From assembly GCF_014649875.1 (NCBI RefSeq), contig NZ_BMTW01000008.1:206983-270982 (forward strand): a stretch of DNA of 64,000 nt, in the 5' to 3' direction. The notes under the pieces are model-generated. The model did not search any database. It was not told the origin of the DNA and worked only from the letters and a program-made list of their open reading frames with translations. Shown in pieces: positions 1 through 8,043 of this stretch. The position numbers were made by a program, and so were the translations under genes. How positions within the stretch are numbered: the first letter of the stretch is position 1; every line of letters starts with the position of its first letter. The DNA comes from Streptomyces rubiginosohelvolus (GTDB lineage: Bacteria; Actinomycetota; Actinomycetes; Streptomycetales; Streptomycetaceae).

Positions 1-1
1 G

Positions 2-241
2 GCCGCGCGCCGGACCGACGAGCACGGCGTCGCCGAGGCCGAGGTGATCGGCACCGGCCCGGTCCCCGCCGAGCTGGCCGACAGGCAGCTGCTGGTGGAG
101 CTGGTACGGGACGGCGAGGTGGTCGCCCGCGAGCCGCTGGACGCGGTCCGGGAGCGGCACGTGGCCGCGCGCGCCGGGCTGCCGATGTCGGCGATCCAGC
201 TGTCGCGGGGCGAGCCGGTGATCCCGACCGAGTACGCCTGA
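2..241 (+). CDS. pncB: Nicotinate phosphoribosyltransferase, C-terminal end (partial)
   Basis: This is the last 79 codons of a gene that begins before the window. The reading frame is open from base 2 to the TGA at 239-241. The C-terminal tail, with LVRDGEVVARE and a run ending IPTEYA, matches my memory of actinobacterial nicotinate phosphoribosyltransferase. That enzyme converts nicotinate and PRPP to nicotinate mononucleotide in the cytosol. The identification rests largely on context: the next gene is a nicotinamidase, the preceding step of the same NAD salvage branch, and the two are commonly adjacent in Streptomyces. The catalytic part is outside the window. A strong hairpin directly follows the stop. 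Confidence 0.75.
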   Translation, partial: AARRTDEHGVAEAEVIGTGPVPAELADRQLLVELVRDGEVVAREPLDAVRERHVAARAGLPMSAIQLSRGEPVIPTEYA

Positions 242-242
242 G

Positions 243-287
243 CCGGTCCGGGTGCGCCCGGGGCCGCCCCGGGCGCACCCGGACCGG
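243..287 (+). terminator. Strong intrinsic hairpin after pncB
   Basis: A 21-bp perfect stem (243-263 pairing with 267-287) closes on a 3-nt loop one base after the pncB stop codon. There is no U-tract, which is usual for Streptomyces terminators. It separates pncB from pncA, so pncA is likely transcribed from its own promoter. Confidence 0.8.
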
Positions 288-320
288 GTCGGTCCAAACC
301 GGGGGTTTCGCGGACGGGGC

Positions 321-348
321 TTGATTGTGACGTTCCAGTGCCTAGGCT
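321..348 (+). promoter_or_regulatory. Candidate sigma-70-type promoter for pncA
   Basis: TTGATT at 321-326 and TAGGCT at 343-348 are 16 bp apart, a reasonable match to the vegetative HrdB-type consensus. The site lies between the pncB hairpin and the pncA start, 80 nt upstream of the ATG. Confidence 0.45.
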
Positions 349-427
349 CGAACCCCCGGCCCCCGGGGCCGCCGCTCGATCCCCGCCCCGCTCACTCCGC
401 TCCCGCCCCCACCGAAGGACACCCGCC

Positions 428-1018
428 ATGCACCGCGCATTGATCGTCGTGGACGTTCAGAACGACTTCTGCGAGGGCGGCAGCCTCGCGGTGGCGGGCG
501 GTGCCGACGTCGCCGCCGCCATCACCGACCTGATCGGTGACGCCCAGCCCGCCTACCGCCATGTGGTCGCCACCCGCGACCACCACATCGACCCGGGCGG
601 CCACTTCTCGCCGAACCCGGACTACGTCGACTCCTGGCCGGTGCACTGCGTCGCCGGTACGGAGGGCGTCGGCTTCCACCCGAACTTCGCGCCCGCCGTC
701 GCCTCCGGTGCCATCGACACGGTGTTCGACAAGGGGGCGTATTCGGCCGCGTACAGCGGGTTCGAGGGCTCCGACGAGAACGGGACCGGCCTCGCCCAGT
801 GGCTGCGCGACCGCGAGGTCACCGAGGTCGACGTGGTCGGCATCGCCACCGACCACTGCGTCCGGGCCACCGCGCTGGACGCGGCCCGTGAGGGCTTCGT
901 CACCCATGTGCTGCTCGACCTGACCGCGGGCGTCTCCGGCGCCACCACGGAACGGGCCCTGGCGGAGCTGCGTACGGCGGGCGTGAAGCTCTCCGGCACG
1001 CCCGTCGTCGCGTCGTAG
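428..1018 (+). CDS. pncA: Nicotinamidase (isochorismatase family)
   Basis: The 196-residue cysteine hydrolase would convert nicotinamide to nicotinate and ammonia, feeding the phosphoribosyltransferase encoded just upstream. The triad of the PncA/isochorismatase fold is visible: Asp9 in VVDVQNDF, Lys102 in DKGAYS and Cys144 in ATDHCVRAT. Histidines in RDHHID (about residues 51-55) fit the metal site. The length suits bacterial PncA. The ATG at 428 is chosen because GAAGGA lies about 9 nt upstream and the family N-terminus begins there. The open frame continues upstream to 338, but that part is low-complexity Pro/Arg and unlikely to be translated. Confidence 0.93.
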   Translation: MHRALIVVDVQNDFCEGGSLAVAGGADVAAAITDLIGDAQPAYRHVVATRDHHIDPGGHFSPNPDYVDSWPVHCVAGTEGVGFHPNFAPAVASGAIDTVFDKGAYSAAYSGFEGSDENGTGLAQWLRDREVTEVDVVGIATDHCVRATALDAAREGFVTHVLLDLTAGVSGATTERALAELRTAGVKLSGTPVVAS

Positions 1019-1035
1019 CCCAGCGTCTCAGCCCG

Positions 1036-1068
1036 GGCCCGCCCGGGCCCTACGCGGCCGGGCGGGCC
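1036..1068. terminator. Hairpin after pncA
   Basis: An 11-bp GC-only stem (1036-1046 with 1058-1068) begins 18 nt after the pncA stop and overlaps the last codons of the convergent gene at 1050. It could terminate transcripts arriving from both sides. Confidence 0.55.
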
Positions 1069-1475
1069 GGTCCGGCGTACCCGCCGGGACCCAGCAGCGC
1101 CCGGATCGGGTGCCACAGCTCCTGGCACGACGAGCCCGGCGCCGACGCCTGACGCCCCAGGCCGCCGGGCAGGGCGACCGGGTCCGCCTGCGGGGCGGCC
1201 CGCCACAGCAGGCCGTCCGGATGGTGCAGCACCGCCGTGATCTCGTCCGGTGTCGGCGGCTGGTCGTTGCCGCGCAGATAGACCGCCCGCAGCCCCTGAT
1301 TGCGCAGCCTGGTCAGGGCGCGCGCCCGGTTCACCGCGTGCACCAGCACCCGTACAGGGGCCCCTGGCCCCGCTCCCGTACCGCTGCCGGGACCTGTGCC
1401 GTCGGCCGGTCTGGTGAGGGTCAGGGCGACCACCACCGTGCCGTTCGGCAACCTGCAGAAACCTCCGCCTGCCAT
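1050..1475 (-). CDS. Hypothetical protein, conserved-looking
   Basis: I do not recognise a family. The 141-residue product starts MAGGGFCRLPNGTVVVALTL and contains a middle segment reading VRVLVHAVNRARALTRLRNQG, then a Pro/Gly-rich C-terminus. It has no signal peptide or membrane segment. The ATG at 1475 is preferred over the upstream ATG at 1529 because GGGGGAG sits about 7 nt before it. It is convergent with pncA and followed by the shared hairpin. It is probably a small cytosolic Streptomyces protein of unknown role. Confidence 0.6.
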   Translation of the reverse strand: MAGGGFCRLPNGTVVVALTLTRPADGTGPGSGTGAGPGAPVRVLVHAVNRARALTRLRNQGLRAVYLRGNDQPPTPDEITAVLHHPDGLLWRAAPQADPVALPGGLGRQASAPGSSCQELWHPIRALLGPGGYAGPARPAA

Positions 1476-1537
1476 GCTCCACGCTCCCCCGTGAGACGTC
1501 GTGTCAATAAGGATGTGAACAAGACGCACCTAAACAC

Positions 1538-1573
1538 GATCGGCCGCCGCCCGCTAGAGGGCGACGGCCGATC
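1538..1573. terminator. Hairpin between the M6 protease and the hypothetical gene
   Basis: GATCGGCCG at 1538-1546 pairs with the complementary arm ending at 1573. The stem continues through CCGCCC/GGGCG with one bulged A and closes on a short loop. It lies 27 nt beyond the end of the minus-strand M6 protease gene and is likely its terminator. Confidence 0.65.
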
Positions 1574-1599
1574 ATGCTTTGACCTGGGGTTTTACTTGA

Positions 1600-4002
1600 T
1601 CAGCGGCCCGAGGGGCTGACCAGGACGGTCATCGTCTGTCCATCGCGGGGCTCGTGGACGATGGAGATGCGGGTGTTCGTGTCAGAAACCTTGACACTGC
1701 CCGTCGGGTTCTCCTTGTACCAGTAGGTGCCCTTCCGGTCGTCGAAGACCGGGTTGCCCAGGCTGGGCTTGATGTACAGCGGCACGTCCGCGTTGTGGAG
1801 CGTGAAGCCCTTGTTCGGGTACCAGCTGAACGGGGCGTCGAACGGCTGGATCTTGTTGCGCAGGAGCGAGCCGTCCTTCCACTTGAGCGGCTTGGCGTGC
1901 GCGTCGATCGGCAGGATCAGACCCTGGCCCGGGTGGACGGAGGTGTTGTTGTCCTTCTGGGAGGTGTCCCAGAGCCAGACCAGCAGACCGTTCTGGTACG
2001 CGTAGTGCTCGACCCAGTCCGGACGGGTGCCGGAGAAGCCGAAGTTGTACGGGCCGACCTTCAACGTCTCGTCGTAGGAGACGTACTGGCGGTTCTCCGC
2101 GATGTAGTACTGCGGGTAGTCCTGGGTGAAGGACTCACCGATCCGCGAGAAGCCCTTGGCGGTCCAGCCGTTGTCGTCGCCCTCGGCGTTGTCCGAGAAG
2201 AGCGCCGCACCGTCGGCGGTGATGGTGATGGCGTCGGCCGCGAAGCCCTTGCCGCCCGCGCCGCCGTCCGTCTGGTAGCGGAAGCGGAGGTCGACCTTCT
2301 TGCCCGCGTAGGCGTCCAGCGGGAAGGAGAGCTTCTTGTACGCGCCCGAGACGTCGGTCAGGGCCGGCTTGTCACTGGCGTCGCGCGGGATGGCCTTGCC
2401 GTCGGCGGTGCCGTCGAGCGCGGTCCAGCTGGTGCCGCCGTTGTCGGACACCTCGGTGTAGAGGTAGTCGTAGTCGGCCTCGATGTCGTACCAGCCCGAA
2501 AGGTCCAGCGTGGCCTTGGACTTGCCGGTCAGGTCGACCGAGCGGGTCAGGGTGTTCGACAGGTCGTCGCCCATGTCGCTCCACCACTGCTTCGCGCCCT
2601 CGGCGGGCTTGACGACGGTGGTGGTGACGGCCTTCTTCGGCAGCTCGACGACGAGCGCCTGCGGGTTCTTGGTGTTGTACTCCGAGACGCCCAGCTTGTG
2701 CAGCGAGGTCTTGCCGGCCTTGGCCTTGTCGTAGTCGAGCCAGCCGAGCTGGAGCTTGTCCCACGAGGTCATGTCGCCGGGCAGGTTGCCGATCTCGCCC
2801 TTGCCGGTGCCGAGCCAGGAGCCCGCCGACATGAGGGACCAGAAGCCGACCGAGTTCTCGCCGCCGCCCGAGGTGTCGTACAGGTCCGGCAGACCGAGGT
2901 CGTGGGCGTACTCGTGGGCGAAGACGCCCAGGCCGCCGTTCTCGGGCTGGACGGTGTAGTCGCCGACCCAGATGCCCGTGTCGCCGATCTGGGCGCCACC
3001 GGCCTTGTTGTCCGCGGGGCCGGTCGCACCGGCGTTGGTGCCGTACGCGTACCAGCGGTGCGCCCAGATGGCGTTGGTGCCCTCGGCGCCGCCGCCGGCC
3101 GACTCGTCCTCACCGGCGTGGACCAGCTGGAAGTGGTCGATGTAGCCGTCGGGCTCGTTGAAGTTGCCGTCGCCGTCGAAGTCGTAGCGGTCCCACTCGT
3201 CGTACTCGGCGAGGTTCGCCTTGATCTCGGCGTCGGTGCGGCCCTTGGCCTTCTGGTCGGCGACCCAGGCGTTCACACCGTCGCGGACCGCGTCCCACAC
3301 GTTGGCGCAGTTGGACTGGCCGCAGTAGTTGGAGCCGTAACGGGCCTCGTTGTAGGGGACCTTGACCCAGTCGGAGACCTCGCCCTCGACCGAGTAACGG
3401 CCCGAGGAGGTCTTCTCGTAGTAGGTCTTGAGCGAGTGGACGCCCTTGCCCTCGCCGAAGTAGAGCTCCTGGAAGTGCTTCTGGTTGTAGTCGGACTTCC
3501 AGGCGGTGCTGTTGTCCTTCTTCGGGTCCGGCTTGGCGATCTTGTTGTGCGCCGGTCCGGGGGTGCCGCCGAACTTCTTGACGGGCGGCTTGGGGCCGTC
3601 GCCGTCCGGGTCGAACATCGTGGTGTCGTCGACCTGGTCGCCGAACTCCAGCAGGATGGTGAAGATCTTGTCGGTCTTCTCCCGGCCGAGCTCCACGTAC
3701 TTCTTGTCGCCGAGCTTGACGACCTTGGAGCCGCTCCGGTTCGCGACCTTCTTGTCCCCGGCCAGCACCTGCTCCAGCGCGGCCTCGCGCTGCTCGGCCT
3801 GCTGCTCGCTGAAGGGGCCCTCCAGGTTGTGCTCCACATGCCCCTTGGCCGGCGCCGGGTCACGGCGGTCGACGGTGGAGACACCGGAACCTGATGAGCT
3901 GTCATGCGCCTGGGCGGTGGCGAAGGTCGACGCCGTCGCGGCGGTCGCGGCCATGGCCACGACAACGGCGGCGGCGCGAAGCGCCCGTCTCTGATTGGTC
4001 AC
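1600..4002 (-). CDS. Secreted M6-family metalloprotease (immune inhibitor A type)
   Basis: The 800-residue protein should be exported and act as an extracellular zinc endopeptidase. The N-terminus has a charged start (TNQRRALR) then an Ala-rich hydrophobic stretch ending TFATAQA, a Sec signal. A propeptide-like region follows. The catalytic motif HEYAHDLGLPD lies near residue 360 and matches the M6 form HExxHxxGxxD. The C-terminal half has repeated beta-rich segments (WYDIEADYDYLYTEVSDNGG, then a related second copy) typical of the immune inhibitor A domains. Asp/Gly-rich DGDGD motifs near residues 140 and 270 may bind calcium. A GTG at 4002 with GGGGAGG upstream is chosen over the ATG at 4089. 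Confidence 0.88.
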   Translation of the reverse strand: MTNQRRALRAAAVVVAMAATAATASTFATAQAHDSSSGSGVSTVDRRDPAPAKGHVEHNLEGPFSEQQAEQREAALEQVLAGDKKVANRSGSKVVKLGDKKYVELGREKTDKIFTILLEFGDQVDDTTMFDPDGDGPKPPVKKFGGTPGPAHNKIAKPDPKKDNSTAWKSDYNQKHFQELYFGEGKGVHSLKTYYEKTSSGRYSVEGEVSDWVKVPYNEARYGSNYCGQSNCANVWDAVRDGVNAWVADQKAKGRTDAEIKANLAEYDEWDRYDFDGDGNFNEPDGYIDHFQLVHAGEDESAGGGAEGTNAIWAHRWYAYGTNAGATGPADNKAGGAQIGDTGIWVGDYTVQPENGGLGVFAHEYAHDLGLPDLYDTSGGGENSVGFWSLMSAGSWLGTGKGEIGNLPGDMTSWDKLQLGWLDYDKAKAGKTSLHKLGVSEYNTKNPQALVVELPKKAVTTTVVKPAEGAKQWWSDMGDDLSNTLTRSVDLTGKSKATLDLSGWYDIEADYDYLYTEVSDNGGTSWTALDGTADGKAIPRDASDKPALTDVSGAYKKLSFPLDAYAGKKVDLRFRYQTDGGAGGKGFAADAITITADGAALFSDNAEGDDNGWTAKGFSRIGESFTQDYPQYYIAENRQYVSYDETLKVGPYNFGFSGTRPDWVEHYAYQNGLLVWLWDTSQKDNNTSVHPGQGLILPIDAHAKPLKWKDGSLLRNKIQPFDAPFSWYPNKGFTLHNADVPLYIKPSLGNPVFDDRKGTYWYKENPTGSVKVSDTNTRISIVHEPRDGQTMTVLVSPSGR

Positions 4003-4429
4003 TTGAAGCAGTCCTCCCCGGGCGTCCGCGCTGCGGCCAGGGGGGTATGGAGAGGGCCGCGCGCGTAAACGCGTCACAAGTGACGACATTCGATCGGAGT
4101 TATGAGAGAAAAGACAGACCTTGACTTGAACAGACCAAGTGCACTATGCGGAGCGCTCTTCCGGTATACGGACGGTATGAGAAGGGCATGGGAACGGCAA
4201 AGGAACGCCGACCGGCCCGGATCCGTCCGGTCGAACGCTCCAACAGGCGCGCTCGGCTGTCCGGTTGGTGAGAGCCGTGACTCCGTGCGCCCCCTGTGCA
4301 CCGGTACCGTGCGTTAGGTCACGCTTACTACCGGTCCCTCTCGGGCATCCACCGTCGTAGGGTCGTTCGGCGTGCACGACCGCACCGAACGCCGCCCGCC
4401 CATCCGACGTCCCGAGGACGGAATCCGTC
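4003..4429. other. Intergenic region between divergent genes, with ACAGACC direct repeat
   Basis: No convincing gene is visible. The region must hold the promoters of the M6 protease (minus) and the small membrane protein (plus). Two copies of ACAGACC at 4114-4120 and 4130-4136 are 16 bp apart, about 110-135 nt upstream of the protease start, and could be a regulator site. An AT-richer stretch at 4085-4135 surrounds them. Confidence 0.4.
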
Positions 4430-4777
4430 ATGCCGCGTCCGACTGCCGCACAGTTCGCCTACGGTTCGGCCACCGTCGTCGCCACGACGCTCGCCCTGCT
4501 GCTGCTGTTCCGCACGGAGTCCGGCGTGGGGGTGGCCGTCGTCGGCGCGACCGCGCTGGCCCTCGGCCTCCTGGTCGCCCTGCGCCTGCCGCACCCCGGC
4601 CACCGGACGACGGAAGGGGCCGGGCGGACCGCGACCGACCGGGCCTCCGCCGCCGCCCGGACGCACCACGCCCTGGAAGGCATCGGGGCCCGGGAGCGGG
4701 TCCCGGCGGCCCGTTCGTCCGCGCGTCCGTCGGACCGTTCGTCCGCGCGGACCGACGAGCACTCGCTGCGCCGCTAG
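4430..4777 (+). CDS. Small two-span membrane protein
   Basis: The family is not recognised. The 115-residue protein has two hydrophobic segments, at about residues 13-27 (ATVVATTLALLLLF) and 32-52 (VGVAVVGATALALGLLVALRL). A charged, Ser/Arg-rich C-terminal tail follows, ending in near-repeats of SSARPSDRSSAR. It is probably an inner-membrane protein with both termini on one side. The start ATG at 4430 has only a weak GAGGAC upstream. It converges with the RDD gene 14 nt away. Confidence 0.65.
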   Translation: MPRPTAAQFAYGSATVVATTLALLLLFRTESGVGVAVVGATALALGLLVALRLPHPGHRTTEGAGRTATDRASAAARTHHALEGIGARERVPAARSSARPSDRSSARTDEHSLRR

Positions 4778-4791
4778 CCGGCTCGGGCTCG

Positions 4792-5460
4792 CTAACGGGC
4801 CACGACGACGACCGTCTTGGCGGCCTTGTCCTGGAGCCCCTGCCGGTAGGGCTTGTCGGTGAACATCAGCACGATGTTGATCAGCCACCACAGGCACGGG
4901 CAGCACAGCAGCGCCGGGGCCCACAGCACGACCGCCCGCATCAGCGCGGCCCCGGTGTCGGGCACCCGCCCGTCGTTGAGCATCGCGACGCGCAGCTTCA
5001 GCAGCCGCTTGCCCAGCGTGCGGCCGTCCTTGTGGGTGAAGTAGGTGTCGTAGGCGACGTAGACCACCAGGCCGATGATCGACCAGAGCAGCTGGTGCCC
5101 GCTGTACCCGCTGGCGACCGCGTCGCCGAACCCGTCGTCGCCGTCCCCGTTGACGTCGACCGCGCCGCCCCAGGGCAGCGAGATCAGATACAGCGGGATC
5201 GAGATGATGAGGAAGTCGATGAGCCGCGCCAGGATCCGCTTCCCCGGCTCGGCGAGCGGCGGCATCCCGGCGAGCGGGTCGGGCGCCCCGAACCCGCGGC
5301 CGCTGCCGTACGGATCGTTCGGCGGGGGCGGAGGCGGCGGGGGCGGCGGAGCACTGCCGTACGGCTGACCGTCGGACGGCGGCGGGGGCTCCTGCGGCTT
5401 CTTGAGGAACGGATCGTCGTCCTCGGGCGGCTGGCCGGGCGTCGGCTGGTCGTTGCTCAT
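4792..5460 (-). CDS. RDD-family membrane protein
   Basis: The first 60 residues of this 222-residue protein are acidic and proline-rich, including a run of ten prolines. They are followed by an RDD domain: the signature begins KRILARLIDFLIISIPLYLISL (Arg and Asp in the first span). Two further hydrophobic spans follow, near residues 127-147 and 180-205. RDD proteins are poorly understood; some act in ion or metabolite transport. The ATG at 5460 begins MSNDQPTPGQ. A second, larger RDD gene lies immediately upstream on the same strand, so the two probably arose by tandem duplication and may be co-transcribed. Confidence 0.82.
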   Translation of the reverse strand: MSNDQPTPGQPPEDDDPFLKKPQEPPPPSDGQPYGSAPPPPPPPPPPNDPYGSGRGFGAPDPLAGMPPLAEPGKRILARLIDFLIISIPLYLISLPWGGAVDVNGDGDDGFGDAVASGYSGHQLLWSIIGLVVYVAYDTYFTHKDGRTLGKRLLKLRVAMLNDGRVPDTGAALMRAVVLWAPALLCCPCLWWLINIVLMFTDKPYRQGLQDKAAKTVVVVAR

Positions 5461-5622
5461 GGGGGCAGTGCATCCCGCACCACAGGGGCCCGCAACGGCT
5501 CAGGTGCGTTCGGGGGACGCGGGGCGGCATACGAGTCTAGACCGGCATGTCGCCACCCGCCCGGCCAGCTTTTCCGATAAGCGGGCAGGTGGCTCCGGGT
5601 CAGCCGCTCCCACTCAGCCCGC

Positions 5623-7257
5623 TCAGCCCGCCACGAACGTCCGGGCCGCCTTGTCGTGCCAGCACTGGCGCCACGGGCGGTCGAACAGGCACCACAGGAC
5701 GTTGACCACACCGAGGACGAGCAGCCCCAGCACGCCGTAGACGAGCCAGCGGCGCAGGGCTGCTCCCAGGGACGGGGTGTCATGGGACTCGATGTCCCGT
5801 ACGTCGAGCCCGAAGAGCTTCTTGCCCAGCGTCCGGCCCCACTTGGCCGTCGGCAGGGCCTCCAGCAGGAAGCCGAGGAGCAGGAACGCGGCGAGCAGCG
5901 CCCCCAGCAGGAGCCCGGTGGTGGAGTCCAGCAGCCAGACGGTGACGGTCTCCCCCGTCTCCTTCGCGGCGGTGATCTTCCGGTCGATGTGGTCGAGCGC
6001 CCGCGCCGACAGCGGGACGGCGACCGCCCCGACGACCGCGCCGAGCAGGAGGTTGTCGACAAGCCGGGCGGCGAACCGTTTGCCGAGCCCGGCGGGGCGG
6101 GCCGAGGCCTGGTTGCGGGCGAGTTGCTGGAAGGGGTCGTCGACCGGCGGCTTCCACGGCACGACGGGCTGGTCCGCACCGGCCGCCGGTCCCGCAGTCT
6201 GCTGGTGCTGGTGGGGCAGCTGTTGTTGCTGCTGCGGTTCGGGCTGGGCCAGTTGGTGGACCTGCTGGGCCCAGGAGGCCGAGCCGCCGCCGGGGCCGGG
6301 CGTCAGGGGCGTGTGCAGGGCCGCCGAAGGACCGGGGTCGGGGGACGGCGTGGGTACGGGGGCGGGTGCGGGAGCCGGGGCGGGTGCGGGAGCCGACGGC
6401 TGGGGCTGCTGAGCCTGCGGTGCGTGCTGCGCCTGCTGGGACGGGGCCGACGCCTGCTGGGCGTGTGCCTGCTGCGGGCGCGCCGACGCTTGCTGCGCCG
6501 GTACCTGGTGGGCCGGTGCCTGCGGAGCCTGGGCCTGCGCCGGGAGGGCCCGGGGTGTCGGAGCCGGGGCGAGGCTGTTCGGGGCCGCGCTCACGTTCTG
6601 CGGCCCCTGCGGCGTACCGGCGTTCGACGGCGCCGGACCGGGCGGTACGTCACCGGCCGCCGGGGCGCCGCCCCGTACCGCGTTCGGCCGGGGCCCCACC
6701 GCGCGGATCGTGACCGTCCCGTCCACCGGCGGGCGCACCCCGGCCTCCTCGGCGGGCCGGCCGCCGCTCTCCCGCATCCCCGGCAGCGCGCCGCCGGTCG
6801 GGTCCTGGGCCACCGGCGCCCTCGGGTCGGCCGACGGCGCAGGGTGGCCGGGGCTCGCGGGCTCCTGCGCAGGTCCGCCCCACTCGACCCGGCGGTCCCG
6901 TTCGCCGCCGAACCCGTTCTGGCGTGCGGCGTCCGCCTGCCAGACCGACGCGCCGTCAGCGGGCCCCGCCGCCCGGTCCGCGCCGGGTGCGCCGGAGCCG
7001 GGCGAGGCCCCCGCGTCGTCCCGGCCGTCCTCCTCGTCGAAGAAGATCGGCCCGGTCTCCTCCACCGGCGCGGTCTGCACACCGGCCGCCGGGGCGGGGG
7101 CGGTTGCGGCCGGACCCGTCTGCCGGGGCGCGGGCCGGCTCGTACCGGGGACCCAGGAAGCGCCGTTCCAGTACCGGACGTAGCCGGGGATGGAGGGGTC
7201 GGGGTAGTAGCCCTCGCGGGGGCTTTCGTCACCGGGTGCCGGAGTTGGCGCGCTCAT
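5623..7257 (-). CDS. DUF2510-RDD membrane protein with long disordered linker
   Basis: The 544-residue protein is a three-part fusion. Residues 15-40 (GYYPDPSIPGYVRYWNGASWV) form a DUF2510 module, a short tryptophan motif found at the N-terminus of many actinobacterial membrane proteins. Residues 45-385 are disordered, rich in Pro, Ala and Gln, with repeated AQQ/APAP units. The C-terminal 150 residues are an RDD domain (KRFAARLVDNLLLGAVVGAVAVPL) with three likely spans. The long linker probably extends into the cytoplasm. Function is unknown. It lies 162 nt upstream of the smaller RDD gene and diverges from the ssgG-like gene. Confidence 0.82.
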   Translation of the reverse strand: MSAPTPAPGDESPREGYYPDPSIPGYVRYWNGASWVPGTSRPAPRQTGPAATAPAPAAGVQTAPVEETGPIFFDEEDGRDDAGASPGSGAPGADRAAGPADGASVWQADAARQNGFGGERDRRVEWGGPAQEPASPGHPAPSADPRAPVAQDPTGGALPGMRESGGRPAEEAGVRPPVDGTVTIRAVGPRPNAVRGGAPAAGDVPPGPAPSNAGTPQGPQNVSAAPNSLAPAPTPRALPAQAQAPQAPAHQVPAQQASARPQQAHAQQASAPSQQAQHAPQAQQPQPSAPAPAPAPAPAPVPTPSPDPGPSAALHTPLTPGPGGGSASWAQQVHQLAQPEPQQQQQLPHQHQQTAGPAAGADQPVVPWKPPVDDPFQQLARNQASARPAGLGKRFAARLVDNLLLGAVVGAVAVPLSARALDHIDRKITAAKETGETVTVWLLDSTTGLLLGALLAAFLLLGFLLEALPTAKWGRTLGKKLFGLDVRDIESHDTPSLGAALRRWLVYGVLGLLVLGVVNVLWCLFDRPWRQCWHDKAARTFVAG

Positions 7258-7511
7258 CAGCGGGTCCCGTATCTCTTCGAGGCCTCAGGCCGTCCCCGCC
7301 GGGCGGGCGGACGGCCTCAATACAAGGGTCCACATCTATCAGACAGCCGCCCGCCCCCGGGCCGGTCCACCTGTTTGGGCCCTCTTTCGAGACGGGTTCG
7401 GGAAGGGTTTCGGGACGGCTTCCGCAACCGCCCGAAGTTTTTCCCGAAGTCGCGTAATAGGTGGCGGGGAGGGCGCTCTCTCCTTGTGCGGGACGGTCAC
7501 GGGACCGGCCC

Positions 7512-8021
7512 ATGAGCACCGGAAGGTCGTGCATGTCGATGATGAGCATCGTGGAACGTGAGCTGGAGCTGAAGCTGGTCCTGTCCCCCGAGCGGTCCAT
7601 CCCGGTGCCCGCCCGGCTGACGTACCGCACGAACGACCCGTACGCCGTGCACATCGCCTTCCACATCGGCTCCGAGTCGCCGGTGCACTGGACGTTCGCC
7701 CGGGAACTGCTGGTGGAGGGCGTGTTCCGGCCGTGCGGGCACGGGGACGTGCGGATCTGGCCGACGAAGGTCGCGGGCCGCAGCGTCATCTGCGTGGCCC
7801 TCACCTCCCCCGACGGCAACGCCCTGCTGGAGGTGCCCTCCGTCGCCGTGGCCGCCTGGGTGGAGCGGACCCTGCGCGTGGTGCCGCCGGGCACCGAGAG
7901 CGACCGGCTGGGGATGGACGAGGCGCTGGCGGAGCTGCTGGCCCCGCTGCCGGCCGACGACCTGTGGCTGAGCGACCCGTGGACGGCGGAGGAGTCGCCG
8001 TCCCAGGACGGTGAGGCGTGA
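7512..8021 (+). CDS. ssgG: SsgA-like sporulation/cell-division regulator (SsgG-like)
   Basis: The 169-residue protein belongs to the actinomycete-specific SsgA-like family, which controls septum placement and spore-wall processes in the hyphal cytoplasm. The hallmarks are SPERSIPVPARLTYRTNDPYAVHIAFH, GHGDVRIWP and VPPGTESDRLGMDEALAELL in the usual order and spacing. I assign SsgG rather than SsgA-F from the neighbourhood: upstream of a GlcD-like oxidase, a TPR protein and hpd, as I recall for S. coelicolor SCO2924. Sequence alone does not settle the paralogue. The ATG at 7512 gives MSTGRSC; internal starts at 7533 and 7542 are also possible. Confidence 0.82.
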   Translation: MSTGRSCMSMMSIVERELELKLVLSPERSIPVPARLTYRTNDPYAVHIAFHIGSESPVHWTFARELLVEGVFRPCGHGDVRIWPTKVAGRSVICVALTSPDGNALLEVPSVAVAAWVERTLRVVPPGTESDRLGMDEALAELLAPLPADDLWLSDPWTAEESPSQDGEA

Positions 8022-8043
8022 AAACCCCTGGCGGAAGCGGGGA

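Noticed and set aside
338..427. Longer pncA start
   Set aside because: The additional 30 residues are Pro/Arg-rich and the site overlaps the likely promoter; the family N-terminus starts at 428.
1654..3894. Long plus-strand open frame of 746 codons opposite the M6 protease
   Set aside because: It is the complement of a clear protease gene, Val/Leu/Arg-rich with no family motif, as expected for antisense frames in high-GC DNA.
4074..4431. Small minus-strand frames between the protease and the small membrane protein
   Set aside because: No ribosome site, no family and a composition typical of non-coding DNA.
6180..6600. Tandem repeats as a CRISPR-like array
   Set aside because: The repeats are codon-level Gln/Ala/Pro runs within a coding frame, irregular in spacing and without unique spacers.
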